Assembly (NCBI RefSeq): GCF_020618475.1
Contig: NZ_CP085336.1
Span: 434,001-498,000, forward strand
Direction of reading: 5' to 3'
Length of the DNA stretch: 64,000 nt
Origin: Haladaptatus halobius
GTDB taxonomy: Archaea > Halobacteriota > Halobacteria > Halobacteriales > Haladaptataceae
Shown: piece by piece, positions 53,041 through 61,484 of the stretch
Layout: each line of letters starts with the position of its first letter
Position numbering within the stretch: position 1 is the first letter of the stretch
Notes under the pieces: model-generated
What the model saw: only the letters and a program-made list of their open reading frames with translations
What the model was told of the DNA's origin: nothing
Database searches by the model: none
Position numbers and translations under genes: made by a program

Positions 53041-53838
53041 CTCTTCCTCTCGTTCTTCCCATTCTGGACGTGGTGTTGGAGAAGGTAATTTAGCAACTAC
53101 GGTTCGGAGTTCCTGTTCCGTCGACCAAGGGAAACACCGATCGTGTAACTCGAATTTGCGGAACTTGTTTAGATGCACCCAACTGTACGTCGCTGGCTCA
53201 CTCTCGTTGTCCTCTCGTTCGTTGAACGTGTCCCAGACATCTTGGGTGGTGAGATCAATATCGTTGTCCTGTGCGCGATCAACGAGTGAATTGATTTGCT
53301 TCTGTTTCTCGTCGTCTGTTAAATCGTCAGTAAACGCGACCTCGATCGCAGCTTGAATAACATGGTGTTTCGAATCGAGATTTGTATCGGTGAACCAAGT
53401 GTAATCGCGGGGGAATACATACGACTTATCAAAGTACGGAGGATCGTCGATTTCACCCAGCTCTGAGGCTTCGCCACCACTTTCTTTCTCAAAGACACCA
53501 ACGATATAGTCAGTATAGGTGGCGAGCAAAGCGAACATAATATCGAACGCATTGAGCCGATCAGTCGGTAATTCCATGAGATCGCCCATAACAAACGGAT
53601 ATGCACCAAGCTGCTTCGCGAGCTCGTTCTGAACGGCACGGAGTCGGCGAATATAGGGGTCGCGATAGCTACCAAGGATGAAATAAGAAGTTCGCTGGCT
53701 CCAGAGATATGGGAGTTCGTGCTGTGCAAATCGCCAAATTTCACGTTTCTCGGAGGGCTCAAGCTCAAGCCCACCGACGGCCTCGTGAACCTGAGTCATA
53801 ATATCTGGTGCGTCGGGTGGTGGAGTTGGGTCGCTCAC
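53038..53838 (-). CDS. Unknown protein with nucleoside-deoxyribosyltransferase/TIR-like core (DUF7509-like)
   Basis: A 266-residue protein. Its core (TSYFILGSYRDPYIRRLRAV, then FDIMFALLATYTDYIVGVFE with ESGGEASELGEI) resembles the nucleotide-binding fold of deoxyribosyltransferase/TIR-like proteins, where a Glu/Ser-rich loop binds the substrate. Such haloarchaeal proteins lack a known role; a defence function is possible. The stop codon overlaps the TnpB element right end by 3 bp, so the natural C-terminus may be longer and cut by the element. The upstream divergent gene is a winged-helix regulator. Confidence 0.5.
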   Translation of the reverse strand: MSDPTPPPDAPDIMTQVHEAVGGLELEPSEKREIWRFAQHELPYLWSQRTSYFILGSYRDPYIRRLRAVQNELAKQLGAYPFVMGDLMELPTDRLNAFDIMFALLATYTDYIVGVFEKESGGEASELGEIDDPPYFDKSYVFPRDYTWFTDTNLDSKHHVIQAAIEVAFTDDLTDDEKQKQINSLVDRAQDNDIDLTTQDVWDTFNEREDNESEPATYSWVHLNKFRKFELHDRCFPWSTEQELRTVVAKLPSPTPRPEWEEREEE

Positions 53839-53953
53839 GACTTCGCCATTCTAACTAGTACACCTTATCCGTTCTGAATCAGTTTGGTATATACTGAAAA
53901 AACCAACCCGTTTTACCCGAACCATTATAGCATTTCTCCCCATAGCTACACCT

Positions 53954-54439
53954 ATGAGTGAGAGCGACACCGGGGCTGCTGATTCAGGCCCATTTGCGGA
54001 GCAACAGCGCATATTCAAGCTGTTGTCACAGGATACACGCCATCTCATTATTCAGGAGCTTCTTGGCCATCCAACACACCTGATGTCGCTCGCCGAGCTT
54101 GAGTATATGGTCGGAAAGAGTCAAGCAGCGGTCAAAGATCAACTGGAAACACTAATCGACGCTGGGTTCCTAGCCCAATACACATACGAGCCGAGCGAAG
54201 GAAAACGCGATCTCCCCTCACAGTTTTACGGGTTCACAGAGCATGGCGTTGAAATCCTCTATGACTACAAATATCTCCGTGGACTCCCAGTCGCTCGTGC
54301 TCTCTACGAAAATACACGCAAGACGGAGAAGATTAAGCGCCACGAAGCAGCGCCGCGTCCGGAGTTACCGACAGCGGTCGCAGACGCGCTTACGTTTGAG
54401 GAGTCAGATCTCGAAATATCTGATGAAACTACTGATTAG
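53954..54439 (+). CDS. Winged-helix transcriptional regulator
   Basis: A 161-residue protein with a central winged helix (RIFKLLSQDTRHLIIQELLG, then SQAAVKDQLETLIDAGFL) and an acidic tail. It resembles haloarchaeal ArsR/HTH_20-like plasmid regulators. It is divergent from the DUF7509-like gene and could regulate it. The palindromic repeat block starts 60 bp downstream. Confidence 0.7.
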   Translation: MSESDTGAADSGPFAEQQRIFKLLSQDTRHLIIQELLGHPTHLMSLAELEYMVGKSQAAVKDQLETLIDAGFLAQYTYEPSEGKRDLPSQFYGFTEHGVEILYDYKYLRGLPVARALYENTRKTEKIKRHEAAPRPELPTAVADALTFEESDLEISDETTD

Positions 54440-54827
54440 TAAGTAATTTTCAGTAACGTCGCCGCGAAGGAACTGCCGAATTCGATGTCTCACAACAATA
54501 TAGGAATTCCTATAGCCCAGATCTAGCACCTCTATCTTCAATGTATCCACTATAGTTTTAGCATTAGAAATTCCTATAGAAAATTGAGAAACTACCTCCA
54601 CTATTGACAATCATCTCGATATTGGCTGTGATGTCCCTCCGTTCGAAGGGAGGTTGCTGGAGAGAGAAAGGAGGGAGAAGAGTACTATAGAAATTCCTAT
54701 AGTCATTAGATAAGGGCTCAAACGGCACGTTATTGAACTATAGTTTTGGTAATAGGATTTTCTATAGGAAAGCGAGTACTGATAGTCAAGAGGACTTCGA
54801 GTAGTAAAGTCTTAGTCAAATGGAAGA
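54440..54827. other. Intergenic region between regulator and orc1 3' end
   Basis: Gene-free; filled with TATAG/CTATA palindromes (see repeat at 54499-54780) and AT-rich DNA. Confidence 0.5.
54499..54780. repeat. Cluster of palindromic CTATAG sites (partition-site candidate)
   Basis: At least four sites: a perfect 16-bp palindrome TATAGGAATTCCTATA (54499-54514); TTAGAAATTCCTATAG (54564-54579); ACTATAGAAATTCCTATAGT (54684-54703), with 7-bp inverted arms; and a spread version at 54737-54780. Related units flank the partition genes. They may bind the small ParA partner, or be transcription terminators or origin elements. Confidence 0.6.
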
Positions 54828-56207
54828 TTAACGTCCAACAGTATTGATGATCTGCTGGCGCATTTGAGTGTCAATCGGGATCCTTGAACACTGGTCATCA
54901 AGGCCGATCGATTGAAGCAGAAGGCTCGCTTCGTCCAACAATGAGAGTTCTAAATATGTCCCTTCACGATATCCATCGCTCGTTCGAGTCATATCGATGA
55001 TTTTCAGTGTCTCGTACTCTCGAAGTTGGTCGGTGATTCGCTTCTGCCCGAGTACATTCGTGTTGATCGCTTCAGCAAATGCACGGTAAACTCGATACAT
55101 CTCGGTTGCCTTGAAATGTGATTGGTTCGTAAACTCGTCCATCGCAGCCAGCGCGGCAATCGCGATCTTTGCTTGCGTGGGACACCCACGAATTAGATCT
55201 TGAACCCGTGTTACTTCGGCATCATCGTTGGCAGCACGAACGTGTTCTTCACGAACCTGATCGGCATCGTCATCGCGAGCCACTTCGCCAGCGAGTCGGA
55301 AGAGATCGATCGCACGTCGTGCATCACCGTGTTCCTGTGCAGAAAACGCGGAGCATAATGGAATCACATCATCTGAGAGAACGCCATCGCGATAGGCGTC
55401 TCGACGTCGGTATAGAATATCACCGAGTTGGTTTGCATCGTATGCTGGAAATACGATCTCGTCCGGGGCGAACGAACTCTCAACACGGGTATCCAACCGA
55501 TCACCGTATTTGAGATCATTGCTAATACCAACGACAGTGATGCTGGCCTCGACATCATTCTCCTCGCCGGCTCGAGATAGTTGCATAAGGAGTTTGCTGT
55601 CGTCCGCCTCCTCCGGTGGAACGTTTTGGGCATCATCTGGGGGCGCAAGCCGATCGATCTCGTCGAGAACAACAATAATCGCGTCATAGAGGCTGTCGAT
55701 AACTCTCCATAAACGGTCGTAGTACGCTCCCGTCGCGATTCCCGAATGTGGAATCGTGATGCCTGTTTTCTTGGAGTCATTTAGACTCTTCGAGAGATGG
55801 ATGACGGTTTGGACTTCTGAACGGCGTTGCGCGCAGTCGATAATTGCACGTCCGATTCGTACATCGTTGTTTGCGCCGCGTTCTTCGACCTCGCGACTAA
55901 CATACCGAGTGACAAGCGTCTTTCCAGAGCCAGATTTGCCTAAGAGAAGTGTGCCCTTTCCAGAACCCCCGGTAATTGTCGGTTTGAGCCGACGAGCGAC
56001 GGTTTCAATCTGGTCGTTTCGACCGACGATCTTATCATGATCGGGGATATGGTCGATACGAAGTAAATTTTCGTTGGCGAAAATTGGATCTTCCTCGTCG
56101 AGTACAGAAAGAGGATCATCGCGAGCTTTGGAGCGAGAGTGGGCAACAGCCCCATGCTCGGCAGCATAATCGCCGAGTGTTTTTACTTGTGCTGTGCCTG
56201 AACCCAT
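54828..56207 (-). CDS. orc1: Orc1/Cdc6 replication initiator
   Basis: A 459-residue AAA+ initiator with Walker A GKSGSGKT (90-97), Walker B IIVVLDEI (177-184), sensor GISNDLKYGDRLDTRVE and a C-terminal winged-helix region. It binds origin boxes and loads the helicase. The start at 56207 (MGSGTAQVKTLGDY) is preferred to one at 56348 because origin box 1 and a promoter lie between them. The origin boxes upstream make this the initiator of the replicon carried here. Sequence divergence from the core chromosomal Orc1 is usual for plasmid copies. Confidence 0.9.
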   Translation of the reverse strand: MGSGTAQVKTLGDYAAEHGAVAHSRSKARDDPLSVLDEEDPIFANENLLRIDHIPDHDKIVGRNDQIETVARRLKPTITGGSGKGTLLLGKSGSGKTLVTRYVSREVEERGANNDVRIGRAIIDCAQRRSEVQTVIHLSKSLNDSKKTGITIPHSGIATGAYYDRLWRVIDSLYDAIIVVLDEIDRLAPPDDAQNVPPEEADDSKLLMQLSRAGEENDVEASITVVGISNDLKYGDRLDTRVESSFAPDEIVFPAYDANQLGDILYRRRDAYRDGVLSDDVIPLCSAFSAQEHGDARRAIDLFRLAGEVARDDDADQVREEHVRAANDDAEVTRVQDLIRGCPTQAKIAIAALAAMDEFTNQSHFKATEMYRVYRAFAEAINTNVLGQKRITDQLREYETLKIIDMTRTSDGYREGTYLELSLLDEASLLLQSIGLDDQCSRIPIDTQMRQQIINTVGR

Positions 56208-56228
56208 ACACCGGATTTCAAATGAATT
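56207..56228. promoter_or_regulatory. Origin recognition box 1
   Basis: CCGGATTTCAAATGAATT core at the orc1 start. It is similar to boxes 2-4 and the inverted mirror of box 5. It may let Orc1 repress its own gene. Confidence 0.55.
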
Positions 56229-56341
56229 GGCCTTAGTTCTTTCCCCCTGTATTCGTTCATTTCGCATATTCACACGGAAAGGATTCCTACGTATCGATAC
56301 CGCTTGTCCATTTAGCTGAAGAGTTGTGGGACGAGCGGATG

Positions 56342-56363
56342 ACACCACATTTCAAATGAATTC
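56342..56363. promoter_or_regulatory. Origin recognition box 2
   Basis: CACATTTCAAATGAATTC, the same core as boxes 3 and 4. Confidence 0.6.
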
Positions 56364-56402
56364 TCCACAAAAGACGGCGTCTTGAACGTGCTGATTAGCA
56401 TA

Positions 56403-56429
56403 CCCCCACACCACATTTCAAATGAATTC
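56403..56429. promoter_or_regulatory. Origin recognition box 3
   Basis: C-rich tract (G-string on the other strand) followed by CACCACATTTCAAATGAA, a full box with the G-string of archaeal ORB elements. Confidence 0.65.
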
Positions 56430-56466
56430 TCGGTATGGTATAACAGGATCACGATCGTCGAAGACA

Positions 56467-56491
56467 CCCACACCACATTTCAAATGAATTC
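56467..56491. promoter_or_regulatory. Origin recognition box 4
   Basis: CCCACACCACATTTCAAATG core, same orientation as box 3, 62-64 bp apart. Confidence 0.65.
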
Positions 56492-56928
56492 ATGCAAGAA
56501 TCAGCCCTACACAGAGGCGGTGAGTTGAAACAGGCTTGTTCCTGAAACCCGATTGATTACCAAGTAGAGACACTAATGGTCGAAAATCATTTGAAAATCG
56601 GTGTTGATTGGAGGAACACGATAGATGGAGAAGTACTCACGAACTTACCACGTGAAATCAGCTGGAAGTATATAAATAGAACATTTGTGGATGTTGTTAC
56701 CAATCTAATATCGGTTGTACCTCTTTAGAACGGGTTTTTACAACTACACTACTACTACTATCTTACTGCAATAGTAATATATATAATAACGCGAGTAGGG
56801 ATCTGTTTCTCCAAATGAAATCAAATCACCGCGTATCGTGAAGTACAGCCACTTTATCCTATGATTTCGCCTTTTTGGCAACCAAACCGACTTCTTTCTG
56901 CCCAGTCTCCCCCTCGTTCCCTTGGAAT

Positions 56929-56958
56929 GGATTTCATTTGAAATCCGGTGTGGGGGTG
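56929..56958. promoter_or_regulatory. Origin recognition box 5 (inverted)
   Basis: ATTTCATTTGAAATCCGGTG followed by TGGGGGTG, the reverse orientation of boxes 1-4, on the far side of the AT-rich core. Confidence 0.65.
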
Positions 56959-57038
56959 CTGTCGATCGAGAACCACTGATAACGACTCCAGCCATCTTTC
57001 GAGTATGCGTTAGTATTGTGTACCAACGCCGATCTCTT

Positions 57039-57458
57039 TCAACTCTGCTCTCTTCGAATCGTCGCTATATCCGTCGCGACTCTTTCCGATTCTTCCGCTG
57101 CAATCACGAGCATATTCGGGGCTGGTGTACAGGGTGCTCGATCACCGACGTGGAACCCTGCGTCTACAGCACCTGGCAGTTGCACCTGATAGCCATTGCC
57201 TGCGATTTGGAGTGAGGCGTCTGCAACTCGATGAATCGTGACCGTGTCTAAGGCGGCTGATGTCGCGAGTTCTACGACATTTTCGTTTTTGACACGGTCG
57301 ATGTCGATGACGAGGAGGAGTTTATCGAATGCAAACACCCGGATGTTGGCAAGGCGGGTGGTCTCGTCGTCAGTTTCTTCAACGAGTTCAGCTGCTCGGG
57401 CGGGTTGCGTCACTTGGAGAGCAAGGCCATCGCCGGAGTGCTTGATTTTGTTGAGCAT
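57039..57458 (-). CDS. Origin-side protein of unknown function
   Basis: A 139-residue acidic protein (ALQVTQPARAAELVEETDDE, later VFAFDKLLLVIDIDRVK) of mixed alpha/beta character. It is next to the origin box 5, diverging from it. No family is recognised. Its place at the origin suggests a plasmid-maintenance role, without direct evidence. Confidence 0.5.
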   Translation of the reverse strand: MLNKIKHSGDGLALQVTQPARAAELVEETDDETTRLANIRVFAFDKLLLVIDIDRVKNENVVELATSAALDTVTIHRVADASLQIAGNGYQVQLPGAVDAGFHVGDRAPCTPAPNMLVIAAEESERVATDIATIRREQS

Positions 57459-57789
57459 TACTGGTTAGTATTGTATGCTAACTCAAGAACGTTCGCCTCA
57501 TCAGTCACGCTCTTGGTGCAATATTGGTGGTGAGCAGTTTGAGGATTTCAATACTCCTGCGTGTGTTCAGTTTCACTTCCGCTGTGGTTGGCTCACGACT
57601 TTATCTATTGCGTCCCAAGCGTTGAATGCAGTTAGCGTATCCCAGCAGGTGGCGTGGGCGCTCGTACTCATCCCAAACCCATCCTCCCACGCCGTGTGCT
57701 CATTCTCCTTGCCGTAACGAATCAAACAGTCGCATGGTAAGCTACCGTCCAAGGGTTTACTTGTCGAGAACGCAGATTTTGTAGTACCA
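57459..57789. other. Gene-free stretch downstream of the origin
   Basis: No credible gene is seen. An open frame at 57475-57717 has Trp/Cys-rich, non-acidic composition and is probably fortuitous. Confidence 0.35.
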
Positions 57790-58026
57790 ATGGTTCCAAA
57801 CGAGAAATCGCCACTCACACCACTTGCGCAAGAAGCGCTTGACACGCTTGCGAAGGAACTTCCGGAGGAGGGAGAGTTCACGTACAAGCAAGCGTATGCA
57901 ATTCTCAAGGAGGAAGAAGACCTTGAGCGCCCCGCGGCCGAGGATATTATCGAACGGCTCTACATGAAAGGCCATCTCTACGAGGTTGAGGGGAAGCTTC
58001 GGCTCACTGATTACGAAGTTGAATAA
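57790..58026 (+). CDS. Small winged-helix-like protein near the origin
   Basis: A 78-residue acidic protein (LAQEALDTLAKELPEEGEFT, then EDIIERLYMKGHLYEVEGKL) with the outline of a small winged helix. The last strand pair (LRLTDYEVE) fits a wing. It may bind DNA at the replicon's origin or act in copy control. It is intact and monocistronic. Confidence 0.55.
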   Translation: MVPNEKSPLTPLAQEALDTLAKELPEEGEFTYKQAYAILKEEEDLERPAAEDIIERLYMKGHLYEVEGKLRLTDYEVE

Positions 58027-58092
58027 CAAGATAACCTCGTAAGTGAGCGTAAATATGAATAGTCTGTGGTGTCGATGGAACGTTTTACTTGA

Positions 58093-58488
58093 TCAACTAG
58101 CCAGGCACGGCTTCTCACTAGTACTGCGGTGTGCTCCGAGCGGTTCATAGATGAGGATGGTATTGTTACTGCGGACGGTGACGAGATAGTCCACGACTGT
58201 GAATCGCACCTCAACGTCACTCTTTTTCTCCGCGCTTGCTGTGACGATGTCTTCGAGCGCATCTGGATTCACATATTCGTACAGCGTGAGCGTCGTTTGG
58301 CCGGCTGTTGGCTCAATCACGTCAATGAGTACGTCGATTACATCGGTAACAAGCTCAGAACTCGATGATTCGGGGTTGATCGTTTCAGAGGCGATCAGTG
58401 CGTATTGGTGAGATGGACTCGATCCTGGGTGCTCTGTGGTGGAGCCGAACCAACGGGTCGTTTTGGTCGTCAGTGGTTCGCTGTGCAT
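58093..58488 (-). CDS. HalOD1-domain protein
   Basis: A 131-residue protein whose C-terminal half is a HalOD1 output domain (VIEPTAGQTTLTLYEYVNPD, then ALEDIVTASAEKKSDVEVRF). HalOD1 proteins are haloarchaeal-specific signalling or regulatory modules of unknown ligand. The N-terminal ~45 residues are low-complexity Ser/Thr-rich. It is monocistronic. Confidence 0.75.
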   Translation of the reverse strand: MHSEPLTTKTTRWFGSTTEHPGSSPSHQYALIASETINPESSSSELVTDVIDVLIDVIEPTAGQTTLTLYEYVNPDALEDIVTASAEKKSDVEVRFTVVDYLVTVRSNNTILIYEPLGAHRSTSEKPCLAS

Positions 58489-59078
58489 ACTTTCTATTAG
58501 CCTCCCAGATAGTTGAGTAACGGCTGTTTACAACAGAATTTACTCGATAGAAAGAAAGTGACGCTGGAAATCGTATTGATAAATGTTTTTCAAATAATTT
58601 GATTAAGCAATATAATAAAATCAAACCATGTCTGACGAACTTATTTTATCCCTCGGGCCATTGGTTGAGATACGCTCTCACAAAATCTGGCATGACGCCA
58701 TGGTCTGGCGCCATCACTCCAACGGTGTCGTCATGCCTGATCGTGAGAGTTGCCTCTCCCTAGCCGTCCTTTTCGATGGTTGAGTTAGTTTATTGTTCAG
58801 TGGTTTTTGTGTCTTATGCCGAGAATCAGAGCTTTAGAAATCTAAATCGGAAACGGAAAACTCCTGATAACCTCCCGTCGGCTTGGTACACTAAACAATG
58901 GCAAATCACCACATATAACCGAATTTTTAAGTACTTTAGTATATTTTTAATTTACTGAATTGGCACATTCCACATCATATGTCGTTTATTAGTTTACAAC
59001 TGGATTCTCATCCAACACAATACTGAACAAAATCAAAAAAGGGATAAGCTAGGATTACGACACCCCGGTGAAGTAGCG
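58489..59078. other. Gene-free region with a large hairpin
   Basis: No credible gene is seen; a frame at 58776-58958 lacks haloarchaeal composition. It contains a strong inverted repeat (58675-58749). Confidence 0.4.
58675..58749. repeat. Long imperfect inverted repeat (hairpin)
   Basis: Arms CTCTCAC and GGCATGACG (58675-58697) pair with CGTCATGCC and GTGAGAG (58729-58749). An internal TGGCGCCA palindrome lies in the loop. It could be a terminator-like RNA, a cruciform site or the folded remnant of a small transposon. Confidence 0.55.
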
Positions 59079-59927
59079 ATGACTTGCAAACGACGTACGT
59101 TCTTGACAGCTGCTGGATGTACAGGGCTTCTTGGACTCAGTACGGCACAAGTGAGCAGTCAGAGCGAATCTGACCTTTCGCGCGATTCGTTTACGCTCAT
59201 GAGCGGTACCAAGAAAGCGACCAATGTTTATGTGACGAAAGCGAGCGAATCCGGGCCAACTGCGCTTGTCGTCAGCGGAATCCACGGCAATGAGGAAGCA
59301 GGGTATGCTGCCGCTAAAAAAATCAGCCGGTGGCAAATTCAGCGTGGGACGCTAGTAACAATTCCAAAGGCGAATGCAGAGGCTGTCGCCGAGGATGCGC
59401 GCACTGCAGACGATGGTATTGATTTGAACCGACAGTTCCCTTCAGGCGAGAACCCTACAACGGACCTTGCCCGCGATATTTGGGGGGTTGTTGAAGAATA
59501 CGACCCAGATATCGTTATCGATCTTCACGAATCAACTGGGATCTACGATGGTGACATGATTGGCGGGGTCGGGCAGGTTATCTTTACGTCATGGGACGAA
59601 GCCGCCTCCAGCGACGCAAAGAAGGCCACCGACTATCTGAACGAAAACTATGTTTCGCGTGACGGATACGAGTTCTCAGTTGGTGCGTTCTCTCCACCTT
59701 CCGACGGATTGGACGGTCTGTTAACCCATAAAGCCGCGCGCGATACTGGCGCCCTCTCTTTCCTTGCGGAGGTAACATCCCAGGATACAGTCCTCGATAA
59801 ACGCGTACAATGGCATACCAAACTTGTTCAACAACTCGTCGAGGAAGAACTACTCACCACATCGGGCGACGAGGACAAGAATGAGGACAAAAACAAGGGC
59901 GACAATTGTGAGATCACTCGATGGTGA
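59079..59927 (+). CDS. Exported zinc deacylase/carboxypeptidase-like protein
   Basis: A 282-residue protein with a Tat leader (CKRRTFLTAAGCTGLLG) and an M14-like, succinylglutamate desuccinylase/aspartoacylase core. The zinc motif is HGNEEAG (residues ~70-76), DLNRQFP gives the substrate Arg, and DLHES the third ligand His. A Lys/Asp/Asn-rich tail follows. It would remove an acyl or amino acid group from an extracellular substrate. It is monocistronic. Confidence 0.8.
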   Translation: MTCKRRTFLTAAGCTGLLGLSTAQVSSQSESDLSRDSFTLMSGTKKATNVYVTKASESGPTALVVSGIHGNEEAGYAAAKKISRWQIQRGTLVTIPKANAEAVAEDARTADDGIDLNRQFPSGENPTTDLARDIWGVVEEYDPDIVIDLHESTGIYDGDMIGGVGQVIFTSWDEAASSDAKKATDYLNENYVSRDGYEFSVGAFSPPSDGLDGLLTHKAARDTGALSFLAEVTSQDTVLDKRVQWHTKLVQQLVEEELLTTSGDEDKNEDKNKGDNCEITRW

Positions 59928-60128
59928 GGGTCTCTGGCCGCTTCAAATACATATTCCACTGATAATGTGGTGACATGTTCGTGGTGGTACTGGGCAAGTG
60001 ATATCACTCTTGCCAAGAGAGTGATTTCTTATTTCTGCATATATTAGTCTCCACGAATATGACAGTACGAATCCGACCATTGACCACCTAGTATTTGCTA
60101 TTCAGTCGAACGAGCTGCTTGCCACTAT

Positions 60129-60539
60129 TCATAGTACATCTTCCTCGACGACTTCACCAAAGGCAACATTTGGTGTCACGTTGACGATTTCAACAGTTAC
60201 TCGTTCATGTTGCTCCGTCTCAGGGACAATAATAATATAGCCGCGTTCAACACGGGCAATCCCATCACCTTGCTCGCCGATCTCTTTGATTTCAACACTT
60301 CGGCGCTCTCCCTCCTCGACAGGCGGTGCAGGCTGGTCGTGGGAGCGGTTCGACTCAGTCTGCGAGGTGTCTGCTCCTGACGAACCAGATCCGAGGAGTG
60401 CCACATGGTAGGTGCCATTTGCTTGGATGTCTCCGTCTGTTATCTCCTCTTTCGGGATCGTGATGGTGTAGGACTCTTCCTGATCCTGGATGCGTTCACT
60501 GAACAGGCACAGTAACTCATCGGGGACCTCCATGTCCAA
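60129..60539 (-). CDS. TRAM-domain protein
   Basis: A 136-residue acidic protein. Its C-terminal half (GERRSVEIKEIGEQGDGIAR, then VERGYIIIVP) is a TRAM domain, an RNA-binding OB-like fold. The N-terminal part ends in a Ser/Gly/Pro-rich linker. Single-TRAM proteins act as RNA chaperones in archaea. It is monocistronic in the replicon backbone. Confidence 0.85.
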   Translation of the reverse strand: MDMEVPDELLCLFSERIQDQEESYTITIPKEEITDGDIQANGTYHVALLGSGSSGADTSQTESNRSHDQPAPPVEEGERRSVEIKEIGEQGDGIARVERGYIIIVPETEQHERVTVEIVNVTPNVAFGEVVEEDVL

Positions 60540-60689
60540 CTTTGAGCATCACGGCGGCATAAATGTACACGTGAATCTCGGTGAGAACGCTTGTTTCTCG
60601 GTAGTGGCAGCGTGGTTGGACGAAAGCTATCGCTCTCGACGCCCGGCGACCCAGGTATCGTGGCATCGAGTGTCGCCAGCGAAGCACGT

Positions 60690-61147
60690 CGTCGTATATC
60701 GATGAGGCGCAGAAAGCGGTGATTCGAGCCGTGGATGAGTATCGTGATTCAGAGGTGGATTGTGAGGAATTGTGGTCGTGGGTTGATCGACTTGAGCGTG
60801 GGGCGGTTGATTCGAGTGAGTTGGTGATTACGAATTGCGTTTCGAAGAAACAAGAGGACTATACGCAGTCGACGCGGAGTGTGGCAGCTCTGGAACAGGC
60901 AGCTGAGTTGGGGTTGTCGCGTGCGCCTGGTCAAAGTATCTCGTATGTTGTAGTGGACGATGAGAAGCGTTCGCGGGAGCGGGTGATGTTGGCGGGTGAG
61001 GAACTGAGTGAGTATGATACCGAGTTTTATCGGGAGTTGCTGATTCGTGCGGCAGCAAGTGTGTTGTCACCGCTTAGGTGGCGTGAGTCGGATATCAAAG
61101 CGGAGTTGGAACAATATACCGAGTCGAGTTTGGCGTCGTTCGGTTAA
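60690..61147 (+). pseudogene. DNA polymerase B, C-terminal fragment
   Basis: About 150 codons reading IDEAQKAVIRAVDEYRDSEV, then DSSELVITNCVSKKQEDYTQ, then LGLSRAPGQSISYVVVDDEK and a tail. This matches the thumb and C-terminal end of family B DNA polymerases of haloarchaeal replicons. Palm and exonuclease domains are absent and there is no start signal in frame upstream. It is a remnant of a plasmid or viral polymerase gene. Confidence 0.75.
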
Positions 61148-61484
61148 GGAACGGCAGAGATATCTAACGGGAGTAGCTTACGATTGGTCGTTAATTCCCT
61201 TCTTGGAGTTGGTCAACAAACTCATCCATTCGATCGACGAACGCTTCTGTTCGGGCACGAAGCGCACTCAAATCGAGATCAAGTGGTTCGTAGCCGTAAT
61301 TGACTTGCTCACGGTAGTCCCATAATTCGGATAAAAATCGCCCGTCGTCTCGTGGGACATCTCCTTCGAGTACGACCTCTTTGCCAAAGAGGGTTGAAAC
61401 GTCACGGTGAGAGGTGGGATCGAACCCATTCGCGTAGAGTACTGCTTGTGCTGCATGAAAACACGCATAGTACAGCCGATTGAC

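Larger units (their letters stand above)
56208..56960. other. Replication origin region (oriC-like)
   Basis: A gene-free 750-bp stretch beside orc1. Four forward boxes lie on the orc1 side (56207, 56342, 56403, 56467) and one inverted box (56929-56958) on the far side. Between them is AT-rich DNA, especially 56650-56870 with long runs of alternating A/T, suitable as the unwinding element. Weaker box-like motifs occur near 56587. The layout of inverted boxes around an AT-rich core next to orc1 is the usual haloarchaeal origin. Confidence 0.75.

Noticed and set aside
56342..56491. Three spaced repeats that could look like a short CRISPR array
   Set aside because: The spacing is uneven, one inverted copy exists across the AT-rich core, and they lie beside orc1; origin boxes explain them better.
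57475..57717. 80-codon open frame downstream of the origin
   Set aside because: Trp/Cys/Phe-rich composition unlike haloarchaeal proteins and no family resemblance.
58776..58958. 60-codon frame in AT-rich DNA
   Set aside because: Basic, Asn/Lys/Tyr-rich composition typical of AT-rich non-coding DNA.
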